Positions 17,447 through 27,316 are shown, counted from the stretch's first letter. The stretch is DNA of 64,000 nt from Dinoroseobacter sp049800835 (GCF_049800835.1 NZ_JBNAFU010000011.1:1-64000), one strand, 5' to 3'. Program-made: numbers and translations. The notes: generated by a model not told the origin, from the sequence alone.

Positions 17447-20164
17447 ATGCTTGGTATTGGAACAGTCGCGAAAAAGGTGTTCGGCACACCCAACGATCGC
17501 AAAGTCAAATCGGTCCGGTCGACGGTCGCCAAGATCAACGCTCTGGAGCCGGAGTTTCAAGCGCTCGATGACGCGGGGCTGATCGCGAAGACGGAAGAGT
17601 TCAAACAACGGATCGCAGATGGTGAAAGCCTCGATGATCTCCTGCCCGAAGCGTTTGCCAATGCGCGCGAGGGGGCACGGCGTGCGCTTGGCCTGCGGGC
17701 CTTCGATACGCAACTGATCGGCGGGATTTTCCTCCATCAGGGGAATATCTCGGAAATGAAGACCGGTGAGGGGAAGACACTGGTCGCCACACTTCCGGCG
17801 TATCTGAACGCCCTGACCGGACGGGGCGTGCACATCGTTACGGTTAACGACTATCTCGCGCGGCGTGACAGCGAATGGATGGGCAAGGTCTATGCGCAGC
17901 TGGGGCTGACGACCGGGGTTGTGGTTCCCATGCAGCCGGATGAGGAGAAGCGTGCGGCCTATGCGGCTGACGTGACCTATGCGACCAATAACGAGCTGGG
18001 TTTTGATTACCTGCGCGATAACATGCGCTCTGAACTCGATCAGCTGTCGCAGCGCGGGCACTACTTCGCCATTGTCGACGAAGTGGACAGTATTCTGATC
18101 GACGAAGCGCGAACGCCGTTGATCATTTCGGGTCCGAGCGAGGACAAGAGTGACCTGTACGTGAAGGTCAACGCCCTGATCCCGCGCGTCTCTGAGGATC
18201 ACTACGCGCTGGATGAAAAGACACGCAGTGTCACGTTCACGGACGAAGGCAATGAGTTTCTCGAGGAGTTGTTGCTTGCCGAAGGTCTCCTGCCGGAGGA
18301 CCAGTCACTGTACGATCCAGAATCCACGACGCTTGTGCACCATGTGAACCAGGGCCTGCGGGCGCATAAGCTGTTCACGAAGGATCAGCAGTACATCGTC
18401 CGCGGTGGCGAAGTGGTTCTGGTTGATGAGTTTACGGGCCGAATGACCCCGGGGCGACGCTTGTCCGACGGGTTGCACCAGGCGATCGAGGCAAAGGAGG
18501 GTGTCGAGATCAAATCGGAGAATGTCACCCTCGCATCCGTGACGTTCCAGAACTATTTCCGTTTGTATGAGAAACTGGCGGGCATGACCGGGACGGCCGT
18601 GACCGAAGCGGAGGAGTTTGCCGAGATTTACGGTCTGGGCGTGGTCGAAATTCCGACCAACAAACCCATCGCCCGCGAAGACGAGCACGATCAGATCTAT
18701 CGCACCGCGGAAGAGAAGTTCGTCGCAATCGTCAAGACCATCGGCGAGGCACACGCCAAGGGGCAACCGGTTCTCGTCGGCACGACATCGATCGACAAGT
18801 CGGAATACCTTTCAAGTCTTTTGAAAGAAGCTGGAATACCACACAACGTTCTGAATGCCCGCCAGCATGAACAGGAAGCCCAGATCGTGGCAGATGCCGG
18901 CAAGCTGGGTGCGGTGACGATCGCCACCAACATGGCGGGGCGCGGAACCGATATTCAGTTGGGCGGCAATGTCGAGTTGAAGGTTTTGCAAGCTCTGGCC
19001 GAGGATCCCGACGCGCATCCCGATGAAGTGCGGGCGCGGATCGAAGCGGAACATGCCGACGAAAAAGAGAAGGTTCTGGCGGCAGGTGGCTTGTTCGTGC
19101 TGGCAACCGAGCGGCACGAAAGCCGCCGGATCGACAACCAGTTGCGCGGTCGGTCCGGGCGTCAGGGCGACCCGGGCCGATCGTCCTTCTTCTTGAGCCT
19201 CGAAGACGACTTGATGCGTATTTTCGGGTCTGAGCGCCTCGACAAGGTGCTGTCTTCGCTCGGTATGAAAGAGGGCGAGGCGATCATCCACCCTTGGGTG
19301 AACAAGTCGTTGGAGAAGGCGCAGGCGAAGGTAGAAGGCCGCAACTTCGATATCCGCAAGCAGTTGCTGAAGTTCGATGACGTGATGAACGACCAACGCA
19401 AGACGATCTTCAGCCAGCGGATGGAGATTATGGAGGCTGAAGACGTTTCCGAGATCACCCGTGATATGCGCCATCAGGTGATTGACGACCTCGTTGACGC
19501 CTATATTCCCGAGAGGTCCTACGCCGATCAATGGGATACCGAGGGGCTGAAACAGGCCGTTCTGGACAAGCTTGGTCTTGACGAAGACGTGGTTGCCTGG
19601 GGGGCAGAAGAAGGCGTCGACGACGAGGTTATCCGTGAACGTCTGACCAAGGCGTCCGACGAGTTCATGGCGGCCAAGGCCGCGCAATTCGGCGTCGAGA
19701 ACATGCGCCGGATCGAAAAACAGCTGTTGCTTCAGACGATTGACGGCAAGTGGCGCGATCACCTGCTGACCCTCGAACACCTGCGGTCCGTCGTGGGATT
19801 TCGCGGGTATGCGCAGCGCGATCCGCTGAACGAATACAAGACCGAGGGCTTTCAGTTGTTCGGAAGCCTGCTGGACAGCCTACGCACCGAGGTCTCCGAA
19901 AAGCTCGCGCAGATTCGCCCTTTGAGCGAGGAAGAACAGCGCGCGATGCTGGAACAGATTGCCGCCCAGCAAGCGGCGATGGCGAAGGCTGCCGAAGGGG
20001 CGTCGGCAGCGGCTGCGGGGGCGCCGTCACCGGATGCACCTACGCCACTGATCGATGGGTTCAAAGAGGACGATCCGACCACATGGGGCAATCCCGGACG
20101 CAATGATCCATGCCCCTGTGGCTCAGGCAAGAAGTTCAAGCATTGCCACGGGCGTTATACCTGA
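17447..20164 (+). CDS. secA: Preprotein translocase ATPase SecA
   Basis: The motor of Sec-dependent protein export, about 905 aa. The N-terminus MLGIGTVAKKVFGTPNDRK is family-typical, which favours ATG 17447; ATG 17438 (MAH-) is nearer the GGAG ribosome-binding site and is an alternative. Walker A lies in EMKTGEGKTLVA, the DEVDSILIDEA motif follows, then the preprotein cross-linking domain, NBD2 with GRGTDIQLGG and GRSGRQGDPG, and a C-terminal zinc motif CPCGSGKKFKHCH for SecB/ribosome binding. The stop overlaps the start of the next gene (TGATG). Confidence 0.97.
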   Translation: MLGIGTVAKKVFGTPNDRKVKSVRSTVAKINALEPEFQALDDAGLIAKTEEFKQRIADGESLDDLLPEAFANAREGARRALGLRAFDTQLIGGIFLHQGNISEMKTGEGKTLVATLPAYLNALTGRGVHIVTVNDYLARRDSEWMGKVYAQLGLTTGVVVPMQPDEEKRAAYAADVTYATNNELGFDYLRDNMRSELDQLSQRGHYFAIVDEVDSILIDEARTPLIISGPSEDKSDLYVKVNALIPRVSEDHYALDEKTRSVTFTDEGNEFLEELLLAEGLLPEDQSLYDPESTTLVHHVNQGLRAHKLFTKDQQYIVRGGEVVLVDEFTGRMTPGRRLSDGLHQAIEAKEGVEIKSENVTLASVTFQNYFRLYEKLAGMTGTAVTEAEEFAEIYGLGVVEIPTNKPIAREDEHDQIYRTAEEKFVAIVKTIGEAHAKGQPVLVGTTSIDKSEYLSSLLKEAGIPHNVLNARQHEQEAQIVADAGKLGAVTIATNMAGRGTDIQLGGNVELKVLQALAEDPDAHPDEVRARIEAEHADEKEKVLAAGGLFVLATERHESRRIDNQLRGRSGRQGDPGRSSFFLSLEDDLMRIFGSERLDKVLSSLGMKEGEAIIHPWVNKSLEKAQAKVEGRNFDIRKQLLKFDDVMNDQRKTIFSQRMEIMEAEDVSEITRDMRHQVIDDLVDAYIPERSYADQWDTEGLKQAVLDKLGLDEDVVAWGAEEGVDDEVIRERLTKASDEFMAAKAAQFGVENMRRIEKQLLLQTIDGKWRDHLLTLEHLRSVVGFRGYAQRDPLNEYKTEGFQLFGSLLDSLRTEVSEKLAQIRPLSEEEQRAMLEQIAAQQAAMAKAAEGASAAAAGAPSPDAPTPLIDGFKEDDPTTWGNPGRNDPCPCGSGKKFKHCHGRYT

Positions 20165-21690
20165 TGCGCCAGACCGCGTTGGCCTTTCTGGCCTGCGCGC
20201 TGTTTGGCCTACCGGCACTTGCAGATCCGATCACGCTACACGCGCGGGTTGGCAGTTTTAGTGTAACCGGCACTCTGCTGAGCTTTGACGGGGATTACTA
20301 TCGGCTGGCATCCGAAGACGGGGTGGTGTCGCTCCGCGCGGCGGCGGTCCAGTGTGTGGGCGGTGCTTGTCCGGCACCCGGAGAGACCACCGGGTTTACC
20401 ATCGCGGCGGCAGATAGCCTTGTTGACGTTCTGGTGCCTGCGCTGGTTCGTGCGTTCGCCGCGCAGAATGCCCTATCTGTGGACCGGCCATCTGATCAAG
20501 ACGGTGCGGTTTTTCTGCTGACTGGAAATGGCGCTGACACAAGGCGCTTTTCGATCAAAATGCGCCGGATGAGCACCTCCGAAGCTTTTGCCGAGCTTGC
20601 CGCTCAGACGTCGGACCTTGCCATCACGGACCGTTCCATTTCCGAGGCAGAGTGGACGATCCTCAAAGATGCTGGCCTTGGCGACATGACCGCGCCAGGT
20701 CGGGAGCGTTTGCTCGCTTTGGACGGGCTGTCGATCGTGGTCTCGCCGCGTCGCGAAACAGAGGATGTGTCACTGGGCGCTTTGGCGGAAACACTGTCGA
20801 CGGTGACACCGAGTTGGCATTTGTTGCAGGACGGCGCCACGGAACCCTTGTCGTTGACCATGCGCGCGTTGGCCGAGGATCTGCCCCGTTTGAACTTGCT
20901 GCTTGGGCAGGTGTCCGCGTCGGTCGAGTACCGCGTCAATGGAGCGGGTGTGGCGCAGGCCGTGCGCGCGGACCCGATGCGGCTGGGTGTGCTTGCCGCG
21001 AGCGAGGCCGGAGCTTCGCGGGCACTGGCCCTGCGCGAGGGGTGTGGATTGCGCCACGCGCCGGATACCACCCAACTCGCCACCGGGCGCTACCCTTGGA
21101 TGCTGCCGATCAAGGCGTATCGGCCGGATGTTCGGGCGTCGCGAGACCTGGAAGCTTTCGAAGCGTTTCTTACCTCCGACGCCGCCGCCGGCGTGATCCG
21201 GAGAGCCGGGTTTTCCCGGCCCATCGCGCAGTCTGTTGCCAGCGACCTGGCCGAACGGGCCCTGGTCGCCCTGAGGCTTGCGGACGCTTCGCGCCTTTCT
21301 GAGTTGCAAACGCTTGTTTCCGTGTTGTCAGACGCAGAACAGGTCGGGGTGTCAGTGCCTGCGCGTAGCGATCTTGGACCGATGCGCGGTTTGCGGCGTC
21401 TCGCGCTGCGGGAGCTTGCCGATGGGATCGCGTCTGGAGCCTTGCCGGCCGACCGTCTGCTGCTTTTGGCGAGCGGGCCATCGCCTGAGGAGGCTGCCAG
21501 CTATGCGCAAGCCCTGATTGCGGAATTGAATGATGCCGTTCCCCGGCTGTCGGCCGAACAGATCACTGTTCTGCCAAACGGCGCTCTCTTGCCGGTTTCG
21601 TGCCCGAACGCACCTTGGGCGGACTGGATGACCGCGCGAGTCGATGTCTGGCTGCTGCCGGCTACAGGTAGCCCTGAGCGCGAAAACTGA
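20164..21690 (+). CDS. Exported PstS-like substrate-binding domain protein
   Basis: A 508-aa protein with a signal peptide (hydrophobic about 5-17, cleavage after ALA). Residues about 75-330 resemble phosphate-type periplasmic binding proteins (ADSLVDVLVPALVRAFAAQN; ELAAQTSDLAITDRSISEAEW; LDGLSIVVSP). The C-terminal third (about 360-500) may hold an OmpA-like or other domain but I cannot identify it firmly. The start ATG 20164 shares its A with the secA stop codon, so translation is coupled to secA. The ligand is unknown, and no ABC transporter genes are adjacent. It converges with radC, overlapping its end by 29 nt. Confidence 0.75.
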   Translation: MRQTALAFLACALFGLPALADPITLHARVGSFSVTGTLLSFDGDYYRLASEDGVVSLRAAAVQCVGGACPAPGETTGFTIAAADSLVDVLVPALVRAFAAQNALSVDRPSDQDGAVFLLTGNGADTRRFSIKMRRMSTSEAFAELAAQTSDLAITDRSISEAEWTILKDAGLGDMTAPGRERLLALDGLSIVVSPRRETEDVSLGALAETLSTVTPSWHLLQDGATEPLSLTMRALAEDLPRLNLLLGQVSASVEYRVNGAGVAQAVRADPMRLGVLAASEAGASRALALREGCGLRHAPDTTQLATGRYPWMLPIKAYRPDVRASRDLEAFEAFLTSDAAAGVIRRAGFSRPIAQSVASDLAERALVALRLADASRLSELQTLVSVLSDAEQVGVSVPARSDLGPMRGLRRLALRELADGIASGALPADRLLLLASGPSPEEAASYAQALIAELNDAVPRLSAEQITVLPNGALLPVSCPNAPWADWMTARVDVWLLPATGSPEREN

Positions 21691-22414
21691 CTTGCCGGGA
21701 TTTTCCGATCACGAGATGATCATGCAGCGTTATCCCCAGCACCTCTGTTGCATCACGGATGCTGTAGGTCATCGTGATGTCCTGTTCGGACGGTGTCGGA
21801 TCTCCGGAGGGATGGTTATGGACAAGGATCAAAGCTGACGCGTTCAGTTCAAGCGCCCGCTTGGCGACTTCGCGTGGATAGACCGGAACGTGATTGACCG
21901 TGCCCTTTGCTTGCGGCTCATCCGCGATCAATACGTTCTTGTTGTCCAGGTACAGGACGCGAAAATGCTCTGTTTCTTGATGGGCGAGTGCTGTCTGGCA
22001 ATAATCCAGAAGCGCGTCCCAGCTTGAGACCACGGGGCGGTTCAGTACACGCCCCTTTGCCATCCGATGCGCTGCTGCCTCAACGATCTTCAACTCGGTT
22101 ATCACGGCATCTCCGACGCCGTCGGTCGCGCGCAAGCGGGCGATAGGGGCGGAAATGACGTGATTGAAGTCGCCGAACCCATCCAACAGTTTCCGGGCGA
22201 GCGGTTTTACGTCCTGCCGTGGGATGGCCCGGAACAGCACCAGTTCCAGAAGCTCGTAATCCGGGAGCGCATCCGCGCCCCCTTCAAGAAACCGGGTACG
22301 CAGCCGTTTGCGGTGATTCTTGATGTAGGAGGGCAATTTGCCCCCAGGCACGACAGGCTCGGCCCCTTGAAACAGGGGCAAGCATGTGTCGTGAAAAGCG
22401 GGGTCCCGGGGCAT
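21662..22414 (-). CDS. radC: RadC-family JAB-domain protein
   Basis: A 250-aa protein of the RadC (DUF2466) family. The N-terminal helix-hairpin-helix part (LPDYELLELVLFRAIPRQDVKPLA, about 50-75, and IARLRATDGVGD) precedes a JAB1/MPN metalloprotease-like domain with the full metal motif HNHPSGDPTPSEQD in the C-terminal half. Despite its name a DNA-repair role for RadC is unproven. It starts 35 nt after the dnaJ stop on the same strand and may be read through from dnaKJ. Confidence 0.92.
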   Translation of the reverse strand: MPRDPAFHDTCLPLFQGAEPVVPGGKLPSYIKNHRKRLRTRFLEGGADALPDYELLELVLFRAIPRQDVKPLARKLLDGFGDFNHVISAPIARLRATDGVGDAVITELKIVEAAAHRMAKGRVLNRPVVSSWDALLDYCQTALAHQETEHFRVLYLDNKNVLIADEPQAKGTVNHVPVYPREVAKRALELNASALILVHNHPSGDPTPSEQDITMTYSIRDATEVLGITLHDHLVIGKSRQVSFRAQGYL

Positions 22415-22449
22415 GGATGCACCTTGCCCCGGTCACGGTTAAGCGATGG

Positions 22450-23610
22450 TTAACCTGTGAGATCGTCCCAGAAACTCTTCGCCTTCTTGAAGAACTTCGA
22501 GGTTTCCGGCTGATTATCTTCGCTCAGTTCTTCGAACTCGCGCAGGAGCTCTTTCTGGCGCTTGGTCAGGTTCACCGGCGTTTCGACGGCGACCTCGATG
22601 AACATCTCGCCGGTTTCGTTGCCGCGCAGGGCAGGCATTCCCTTGCCGCGCAGACGCATCTGGCGACCGGACTGGCTGCCCGCCGGTATCTTCACCCGTG
22701 AGCGGCCGCCATCGATGGTCGGCACCTCCACATCCCCGCCAAGGGCTGCGGCGGCCATGGAGACCGGCACACGACAATAGAGGTCCATGCCATCCCGCTG
22801 GAAAATCTGGTGTTCCTGCACTTCGATAAAGATGTACAGATCGCCCGATGGTCCGCCGCGCATGCCCGCGTCGCCTTCGCCCGCCAGTCGGATGCGGGTG
22901 CCCGTCTCCACCCCTGCGGGAATGTTCACTGACAGGGTGCGTTCCTTTTCCACCTGGCCGGAGCCACGGCAAACGGAGCAGGGGTTCTTTATGATCTGCC
23001 CCATGCCAGAACATGTCGGACACGTGCGTTCGACCGTGAAGAAGCCTTGTTGCGCGCGGACCTTGCCCATGCCCGAGCAGGTCGGGCAGGTCACAGGCTC
23101 CGCACCCCCTTCGGCTCCGGTGCCGCTACACGCGTCGCAACTGACGCTGCCGGGCACCGATATCGTCTTTTGCAGGCCCTTGTAGGCATCTTCGAGGGAG
23201 ATGCGCAGATTGTACCGCAAGTCCGATCCGCGGGCGGCACGTTGTCGTCCACCCCCCGGGCCACGCTGACCCCCCATGAAATCGCCGAACAGATCCTCGA
23301 ACACATCCGAGAACGCGGATGCGAAATCGCCCTGACCCTGTGGCCCGTATCCACCACGCGCGCCGCCGGGTCCGCCGCTGCCATTCTCGAATGCAGCGTG
23401 GCCATAGCGGTCATAGGCGGCCTTCTTGTTTTCGTCCTTCAGGACGTCATACGCCTCGTTTGCTTCCTTGAACTGGGCTTCCGCATCGGGATTGTCTGCA
23501 TTCCTGTCAGGATGCAGTTCCTTGGCTTTTGCCCGAAACCCTTTCTTGATTTCGTCCGCCGAAGCGCCTTTGGACACGCCAAGGACTTCGTAGTAGTCGC
23601 GTTTGGCCAT
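22450..23610 (-). CDS. dnaJ: Chaperone DnaJ
   Basis: A 386-aa Hsp40 co-chaperone that stimulates DnaK. J-domain at 1-70 with the HPD motif (ELHPDRNADN), a Gly-rich linker (GGPGGARGGYG), a zinc domain with four CxxCxGxG repeats (CDACSGTG, CPTCSGMG twice, CSVCRGSG), and a C-terminal substrate-binding domain. It lies 76 nt downstream of dnaK on the same strand with a hairpin between them. Confidence 0.97.
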   Translation of the reverse strand: MAKRDYYEVLGVSKGASADEIKKGFRAKAKELHPDRNADNPDAEAQFKEANEAYDVLKDENKKAAYDRYGHAAFENGSGGPGGARGGYGPQGQGDFASAFSDVFEDLFGDFMGGQRGPGGGRQRAARGSDLRYNLRISLEDAYKGLQKTISVPGSVSCDACSGTGAEGGAEPVTCPTCSGMGKVRAQQGFFTVERTCPTCSGMGQIIKNPCSVCRGSGQVEKERTLSVNIPAGVETGTRIRLAGEGDAGMRGGPSGDLYIFIEVQEHQIFQRDGMDLYCRVPVSMAAAALGGDVEVPTIDGGRSRVKIPAGSQSGRQMRLRGKGMPALRGNETGEMFIEVAVETPVNLTKRQKELLREFEELSEDNQPETSKFFKKAKSFWDDLTG

Positions 23611-23638
23611 GACCGGTCCTTCTGTTGTGAACGGCGAC

Positions 23639-23662
23639 GCCGGCCCGCATCAGCGGACCGGC
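23639..23662 (-). other. Hairpin between dnaK and dnaJ
   Basis: GCCGGCCCGC (23639-23648) and GCGGACCGGC (23653-23662) form a 10-bp stem with one mismatch and a 4-nt loop, with no U-tract. In the dnaK-dnaJ transcript it could lower or stabilise expression of dnaJ relative to dnaK by processing or attenuation. Confidence 0.5.
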
Positions 23663-23686
23663 GCGGCATGTTCGTCTAACCGGCCT

Positions 23687-25603
23687 TTAGCCGCGCTTCT
23701 GGTTATCGAGATCTTCGAAGTCCGCATCGACGATATCATCGTCAACGCCCTGCGGTTCATCGGCGTTCTCGGGCGCGTCTTCGCCGCTGGCTTCCTGTTG
23801 CGCCTTGTAGATCGCTTCGCCCAGTTTCATGGCCGCATCGGTCACGTTCTGAACGCCGGACTTGATCTTGCCAGCATCTTCGGTCTCCAGCGTTTCCTTC
23901 AGCGCGGAAACGGCCAGTTCGATCGCCTCCACGGTCGAAGGATCGACCTTGTCGCCGTGCTCTTCCAAAGACTTCTCGGTCGAATGAATCAGGCTCTCTG
24001 CCTGGTTCTTCGTCTCCACCAGCTCCTTGCGCTCCTTGTCGGCATCCGCATTTGCTTCGGCATCGCGCACCATCTGCTCGATCTCGTCATCCGACAGACC
24101 GCCGGACGCTTGGATCGTGATGTTCTGCTCTTTGCCGGTGCCCTTGTCTTTTGCGGACACGGATACGATGCCGTTGGCGTCGATATCGAAGGTCACCTCG
24201 ATTTGCGGCAAGCCACGCGGGGCGGGCGGAATATCCTCAAGGTTGAACTGGCCAAGCATCTTGTTGTCGCCCGCCATTTCGCGCTCACCCTGGAAGACCC
24301 GGATCGTCACGGCGTTCTGGTTGTCCTCCGCGGTCGAGAAAACCTGCGATTTCTTCGTCGGAATGGTCGTGTTGCGATCAATCAGACGGGTGAACACGCC
24401 ACCCAGCGTCTCGATCCCCAGCGACAGTGGGGTCACATCCAGAAGGACCACGTCCTTCACATCCCCTTGCAGAACACCTGCCTGGATCGCGGCGCCCATG
24501 GCGACGACTTCGTCCGGATTCACGCCCTTGTGCGGCTCCTTGCCAAAGAACTTCGACACTTCGTCGATCACTTTCGGCATCCGGGTCATACCCCCGACCA
24601 GAACGATCTCATCGATGTCGTCCTTGCCGAGACCGGCGTCTTTCAAAGCGGCCTGGCAAGGCTTCAGCGACGCCTTGATCAGGTCATTGACGAGGCTTTC
24701 CAGCTTCGCGCGGGTCAGCTTCATGACGAGGTGAAGCGGCTGGCCGCCATTAGGGTCCATGGAGATGAACGGCTGGTTGATCTCGGTCTGGCTGGACGAA
24801 GACAGCTCAATCTTCGCTTTTTCCGCAGCTTCCTTCAGACGCTGCAGTGCCATCTTGTCCTTGGTCAGATCAACGCCGTGTTCCTTCTTGAACTCGTCGG
24901 CAAGGTAATTGACGATCCGCATGTCGAAATCTTCGCCGCCAAGGAACGTGTCCCCGTTGGTCGACTTCACTTCGAACAGACCATCGTCGATCTCGAGGAT
25001 CGTGATGTCGAACGTACCACCGCCAAGGTCATAGACCGCGATGGTGTGGCTCTCGGACTTGTCGAGACCGTAGGCAAGGGCTGCTGCTGTCGGTTCATTG
25101 ATGATCCGCAGCACTTCAAGGCCCGCGATCTTGCCAGCATCCTTGGTGGCCTGGCGCTGCGCATCGTTGAAGTACGCGGGCACCGTGATGACGGCCTGCG
25201 TCACGTCTTCGCCAAGGTAACTTTCGGCGGTTTCCTTCATCTTCTGAAGGATCAGGGCAGAAACCTGTGCGGGAGAGTATTTCTCATCCCGGATGCCTAC
25301 CCATGCATCTCCGTTGCCGCCATTGACGACTTCGTATGGAAGATTTTTCTTGTCCTTCTCAAGCGCCGGGTCGTCAAAACGACGGCCGATCAGGCGCTTG
25401 ACACCGAATACGGTATTTTCCGGGTTCGTGACAGCCTGGCGTTTTGCCGGCTGGCCGACCAGGCGTTCATCGTCGGTGTAACCGACAATCGAGGGCGTTG
25501 TACGCGCCCCTTCGGAGTTCTCAATGACACGCGGTTGCGACCCATCCATGATGGCAACGCAAGAGTTCGTCGTGCCGAGATCGATACCAATGACTTTTCC
25601 CAT
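23687..25603 (-). CDS. dnaK: Chaperone DnaK (Hsp70)
   Basis: A 638-aa Hsp70 ATPase. The nucleotide-binding domain starts GKVIGIDLGTTNSCVA and includes DLGGGTFDITIL and GGMTRMPKV; the substrate-binding domain follows after the VLLDVTPLSLGIET linker; the C-terminal lid ends in an acidic segment. The start codon at 25603 lies about 100 nt downstream of a good promoter. The opposite strand is open over the whole gene, a known codon-bias artefact of dnaK. Confidence 0.98.
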   Translation of the reverse strand: MGKVIGIDLGTTNSCVAIMDGSQPRVIENSEGARTTPSIVGYTDDERLVGQPAKRQAVTNPENTVFGVKRLIGRRFDDPALEKDKKNLPYEVVNGGNGDAWVGIRDEKYSPAQVSALILQKMKETAESYLGEDVTQAVITVPAYFNDAQRQATKDAGKIAGLEVLRIINEPTAAALAYGLDKSESHTIAVYDLGGGTFDITILEIDDGLFEVKSTNGDTFLGGEDFDMRIVNYLADEFKKEHGVDLTKDKMALQRLKEAAEKAKIELSSSSQTEINQPFISMDPNGGQPLHLVMKLTRAKLESLVNDLIKASLKPCQAALKDAGLGKDDIDEIVLVGGMTRMPKVIDEVSKFFGKEPHKGVNPDEVVAMGAAIQAGVLQGDVKDVVLLDVTPLSLGIETLGGVFTRLIDRNTTIPTKKSQVFSTAEDNQNAVTIRVFQGEREMAGDNKMLGQFNLEDIPPAPRGLPQIEVTFDIDANGIVSVSAKDKGTGKEQNITIQASGGLSDDEIEQMVRDAEANADADKERKELVETKNQAESLIHSTEKSLEEHGDKVDPSTVEAIELAVSALKETLETEDAGKIKSGVQNVTDAAMKLGEAIYKAQQEASGEDAPENADEPQGVDDDIVDADFEDLDNQKRG

Positions 25604-25710
25604 TGCTATAGTCCCTTTCGTCGTGGCGATAGTTGCGAAACAGAACCCGAGAGCGGCGTCCTGTCTCTGATCCCAAAATGATCACGGGGCCCGCGATCCA
25701 CTTCCCGGCG

Positions 25711-25739
25711 TATATAAGGAGGGGTCTGTAGCGCTGCAA
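25711..25739 (-). promoter_or_regulatory. Promoter for dnaK
   Basis: On the minus strand TTGCAG (25739-25734), a 17-nt spacer, and TATATA (25716-25711). It fits a sigma-70 promoter and is also near the heat-shock sigma-32 type used for dnaK in alphaproteobacteria; the two cannot be told apart by eye. Confidence 0.65.
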
Positions 25740-25768
25740 CCATCACACCCCCGAAGGAGGGACGCATT

Positions 25769-26401
25769 TTGCAGAAAATTCTGCCCGAAAAGCCGGAAAA
25801 ACCGGGTTTGAACCTGCGCGGGGTTACGATTTATCAAGACCTCCTTGATCGCGCTGCACAAGAGGCGCTTTTGGAGGACGTTCGTGCGATGGTCAGGGCA
25901 GCGCCGCTCTATTCGCCCGTGACGCCTTCGGGGCGCAAGATGTCGGTGCGCATGAGCGCGGCGGGACAGTACGGATGGATCTCTGACCGACGCGGGTATC
26001 GCTACAGCAGCCATCACCCTTCCGGGGCGCCGTGGCCAGACATTCCCCAGCGCATTCTGGGGTTGTGGGAACGGGTGACCGGGTATCCGCGCACTCCGGA
26101 ATGTTGTCTTGTAAACTTCTATACCGTCGACGCGCGTATGGGCTTGCATCAGGATCGGGACGAGGCCGATTTGAACGCGCCGGTTTTGTCGTTGTCTTTG
26201 GGTGATGACGCCTTGTTTCGGGTCGGCAACACGACACGTGGCGGCAAGACGGAGTCGCTCTGGTTGAGATCAGGCGATGTCGCCGTTTTGGGAGGCTCTG
26301 CACGGCTTGCCTATCACGGGGTGGATCGGATTCGCGCGGGCTCTTCGGACTTGTTGCGCGATGGCGGGCGCATCAACCTGACACTGCGGGTTGTGACCTG
26401 A
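25769..26401 (+). CDS. alkB: AlkB-type alkylated nucleic acid dioxygenase
   Basis: A 210-aa Fe(II)/2-oxoglutarate dioxygenase that demethylates alkylated bases. Metal ligands are H127-x-D129 (LHQDRDE) and H183 (YHGVDRI); the 2-oxoglutarate-binding arginines are in RINLTLR near the C-terminus. The start is TTG 25769, supported by a consensus GAAGGAGGG ribosome-binding site 7 nt upstream. It is divergent from dnaK and shares its 165-nt upstream region. Confidence 0.93.
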   Translation: MQKILPEKPEKPGLNLRGVTIYQDLLDRAAQEALLEDVRAMVRAAPLYSPVTPSGRKMSVRMSAAGQYGWISDRRGYRYSSHHPSGAPWPDIPQRILGLWERVTGYPRTPECCLVNFYTVDARMGLHQDRDEADLNAPVLSLSLGDDALFRVGNTTRGGKTESLWLRSGDVAVLGGSARLAYHGVDRIRAGSSDLLRDGGRINLTLRVVT

Positions 26402-26407
26402 CGGCGT

Positions 26408-27316
26408 TCAGCGTCTCGCGTTCCAACTTATGGACGCCTTGTTGCGCGTGTAGAATTCGCCCATCAGACCAATTGCCAGACATCCGAGTGCGACCCACAA
26501 TGGGTATTCAAGGTTGGTATTTCGAGGGTCGTAATTGATGAAGATATAGCCGCGCATCTGATCGATCAGGTGGAACAGGGGGTTCCACGTGAACAAGACC
26601 AACATGAAGCCCGGCAAGGAGTTCGCGACAAACATCTTGCCGCTGGCGAACATGTTGATCCGGCTGTAGATCGTCATCACCATTTTCGAGGCCTGAGGGA
26701 CCCAGGGCCTGAGCGCCAGGAACATCATTCCGATCGAAACGCCCGACAACCATGTAACCATGTAGACCTTCAAAACACCGCCGAAATCCGCGAATTCCAC
26801 CGAATGCCAGCCGATATGGTAGAAGATCAGGGTGATCGTTATGGACAGGGTCTGAATGTAAAGCGCGCTGAGCGCCGCGGCGCAGATCGCGATCATTGTA
26901 TTCATGTTGGCATGTTTCATCATGGGGGAGGCTGGCCCCTCCGCCCCGTATACCGACATCATGGATTTGTTGAACACGAGGAACAGGAATACACCCGACA
27001 GGATGTATAGCAGGAAGTCGCCGCGCAGACCTGCCCCCTGAACGCCAAGGATCGCGAACATCGCGAAAAAGGCCCCGACAAAAACAAACGTCTGAAAAAT
27101 GTTGATGAAAATACTCATCAAGGCGTTGCCATGGTCCTTGCGGACGTCCCGCACCGTCGCATGATAGATCAGCGACCAGACGCGAATGGCCATCGCGACT
27201 GTCGACGTGTTTTGTTCTGTTCTGAACATCGGGACCGATTGTTGTTTTGGCACGGAGCTCGCTCGGACTTTGGGGACAAACAGTTGCGGTTCCTTTAATC
27301 GCGCAGCATAGAGCAT
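26408..27316 (-). CDS. ABC-2 type glycan/polyol-phosphate export permease (KpsM/Wzm-like)
   Basis: A 302-aa inner-membrane protein with about six transmembrane helices in the ABC-2 permease pattern (KDHGNALMSIFINIFQ near the N-terminal amphipathic region, then hydrophobic segments to the C-terminal LMGEFYTRNKASI). It resembles capsule or lipopolysaccharide O-antigen exporter permeases. No ATPase subunit gene lies next to it. Starts at 27316 and 27229 (MFRTEQN-) are both possible; neither has a strong ribosome-binding site. It converges with alkB (6-nt gap) and is divergent from cysQ. Confidence 0.82.
   Translation of the reverse strand: MLYAARLKEPQLFVPKVRASSVPKQQSVPMFRTEQNTSTVAMAIRVWSLIYHATVRDVRKDHGNALMSIFINIFQTFVFVGAFFAMFAILGVQGAGLRGDFLLYILSGVFLFLVFNKSMMSVYGAEGPASPMMKHANMNTMIAICAAALSALYIQTLSITITLIFYHIGWHSVEFADFGGVLKVYMVTWLSGVSIGMMFLALRPWVPQASKMVMTIYSRINMFASGKMFVANSLPGFMLVLFTWNPLFHLIDQMRGYIFINYDPRNTNLEYPLWVALGCLAIGLMGEFYTRNKASISWNARR

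Noticed and set aside
17278..17571. Plus-strand frame in the secA leader as a SecM-like regulatory peptide
   Set aside because: It begins within the promoter -35 box and runs deep into secA; no ribosome-binding site or arrest-like end was seen.
23603..25681. 692-codon open frame on the plus strand opposite dnaK
   Set aside because: Long antisense frames over dnaK are a well-known codon-bias artefact (often mislabelled NAD-glutamate dehydrogenase). It has no ribosome-binding site and dnaK itself is complete.
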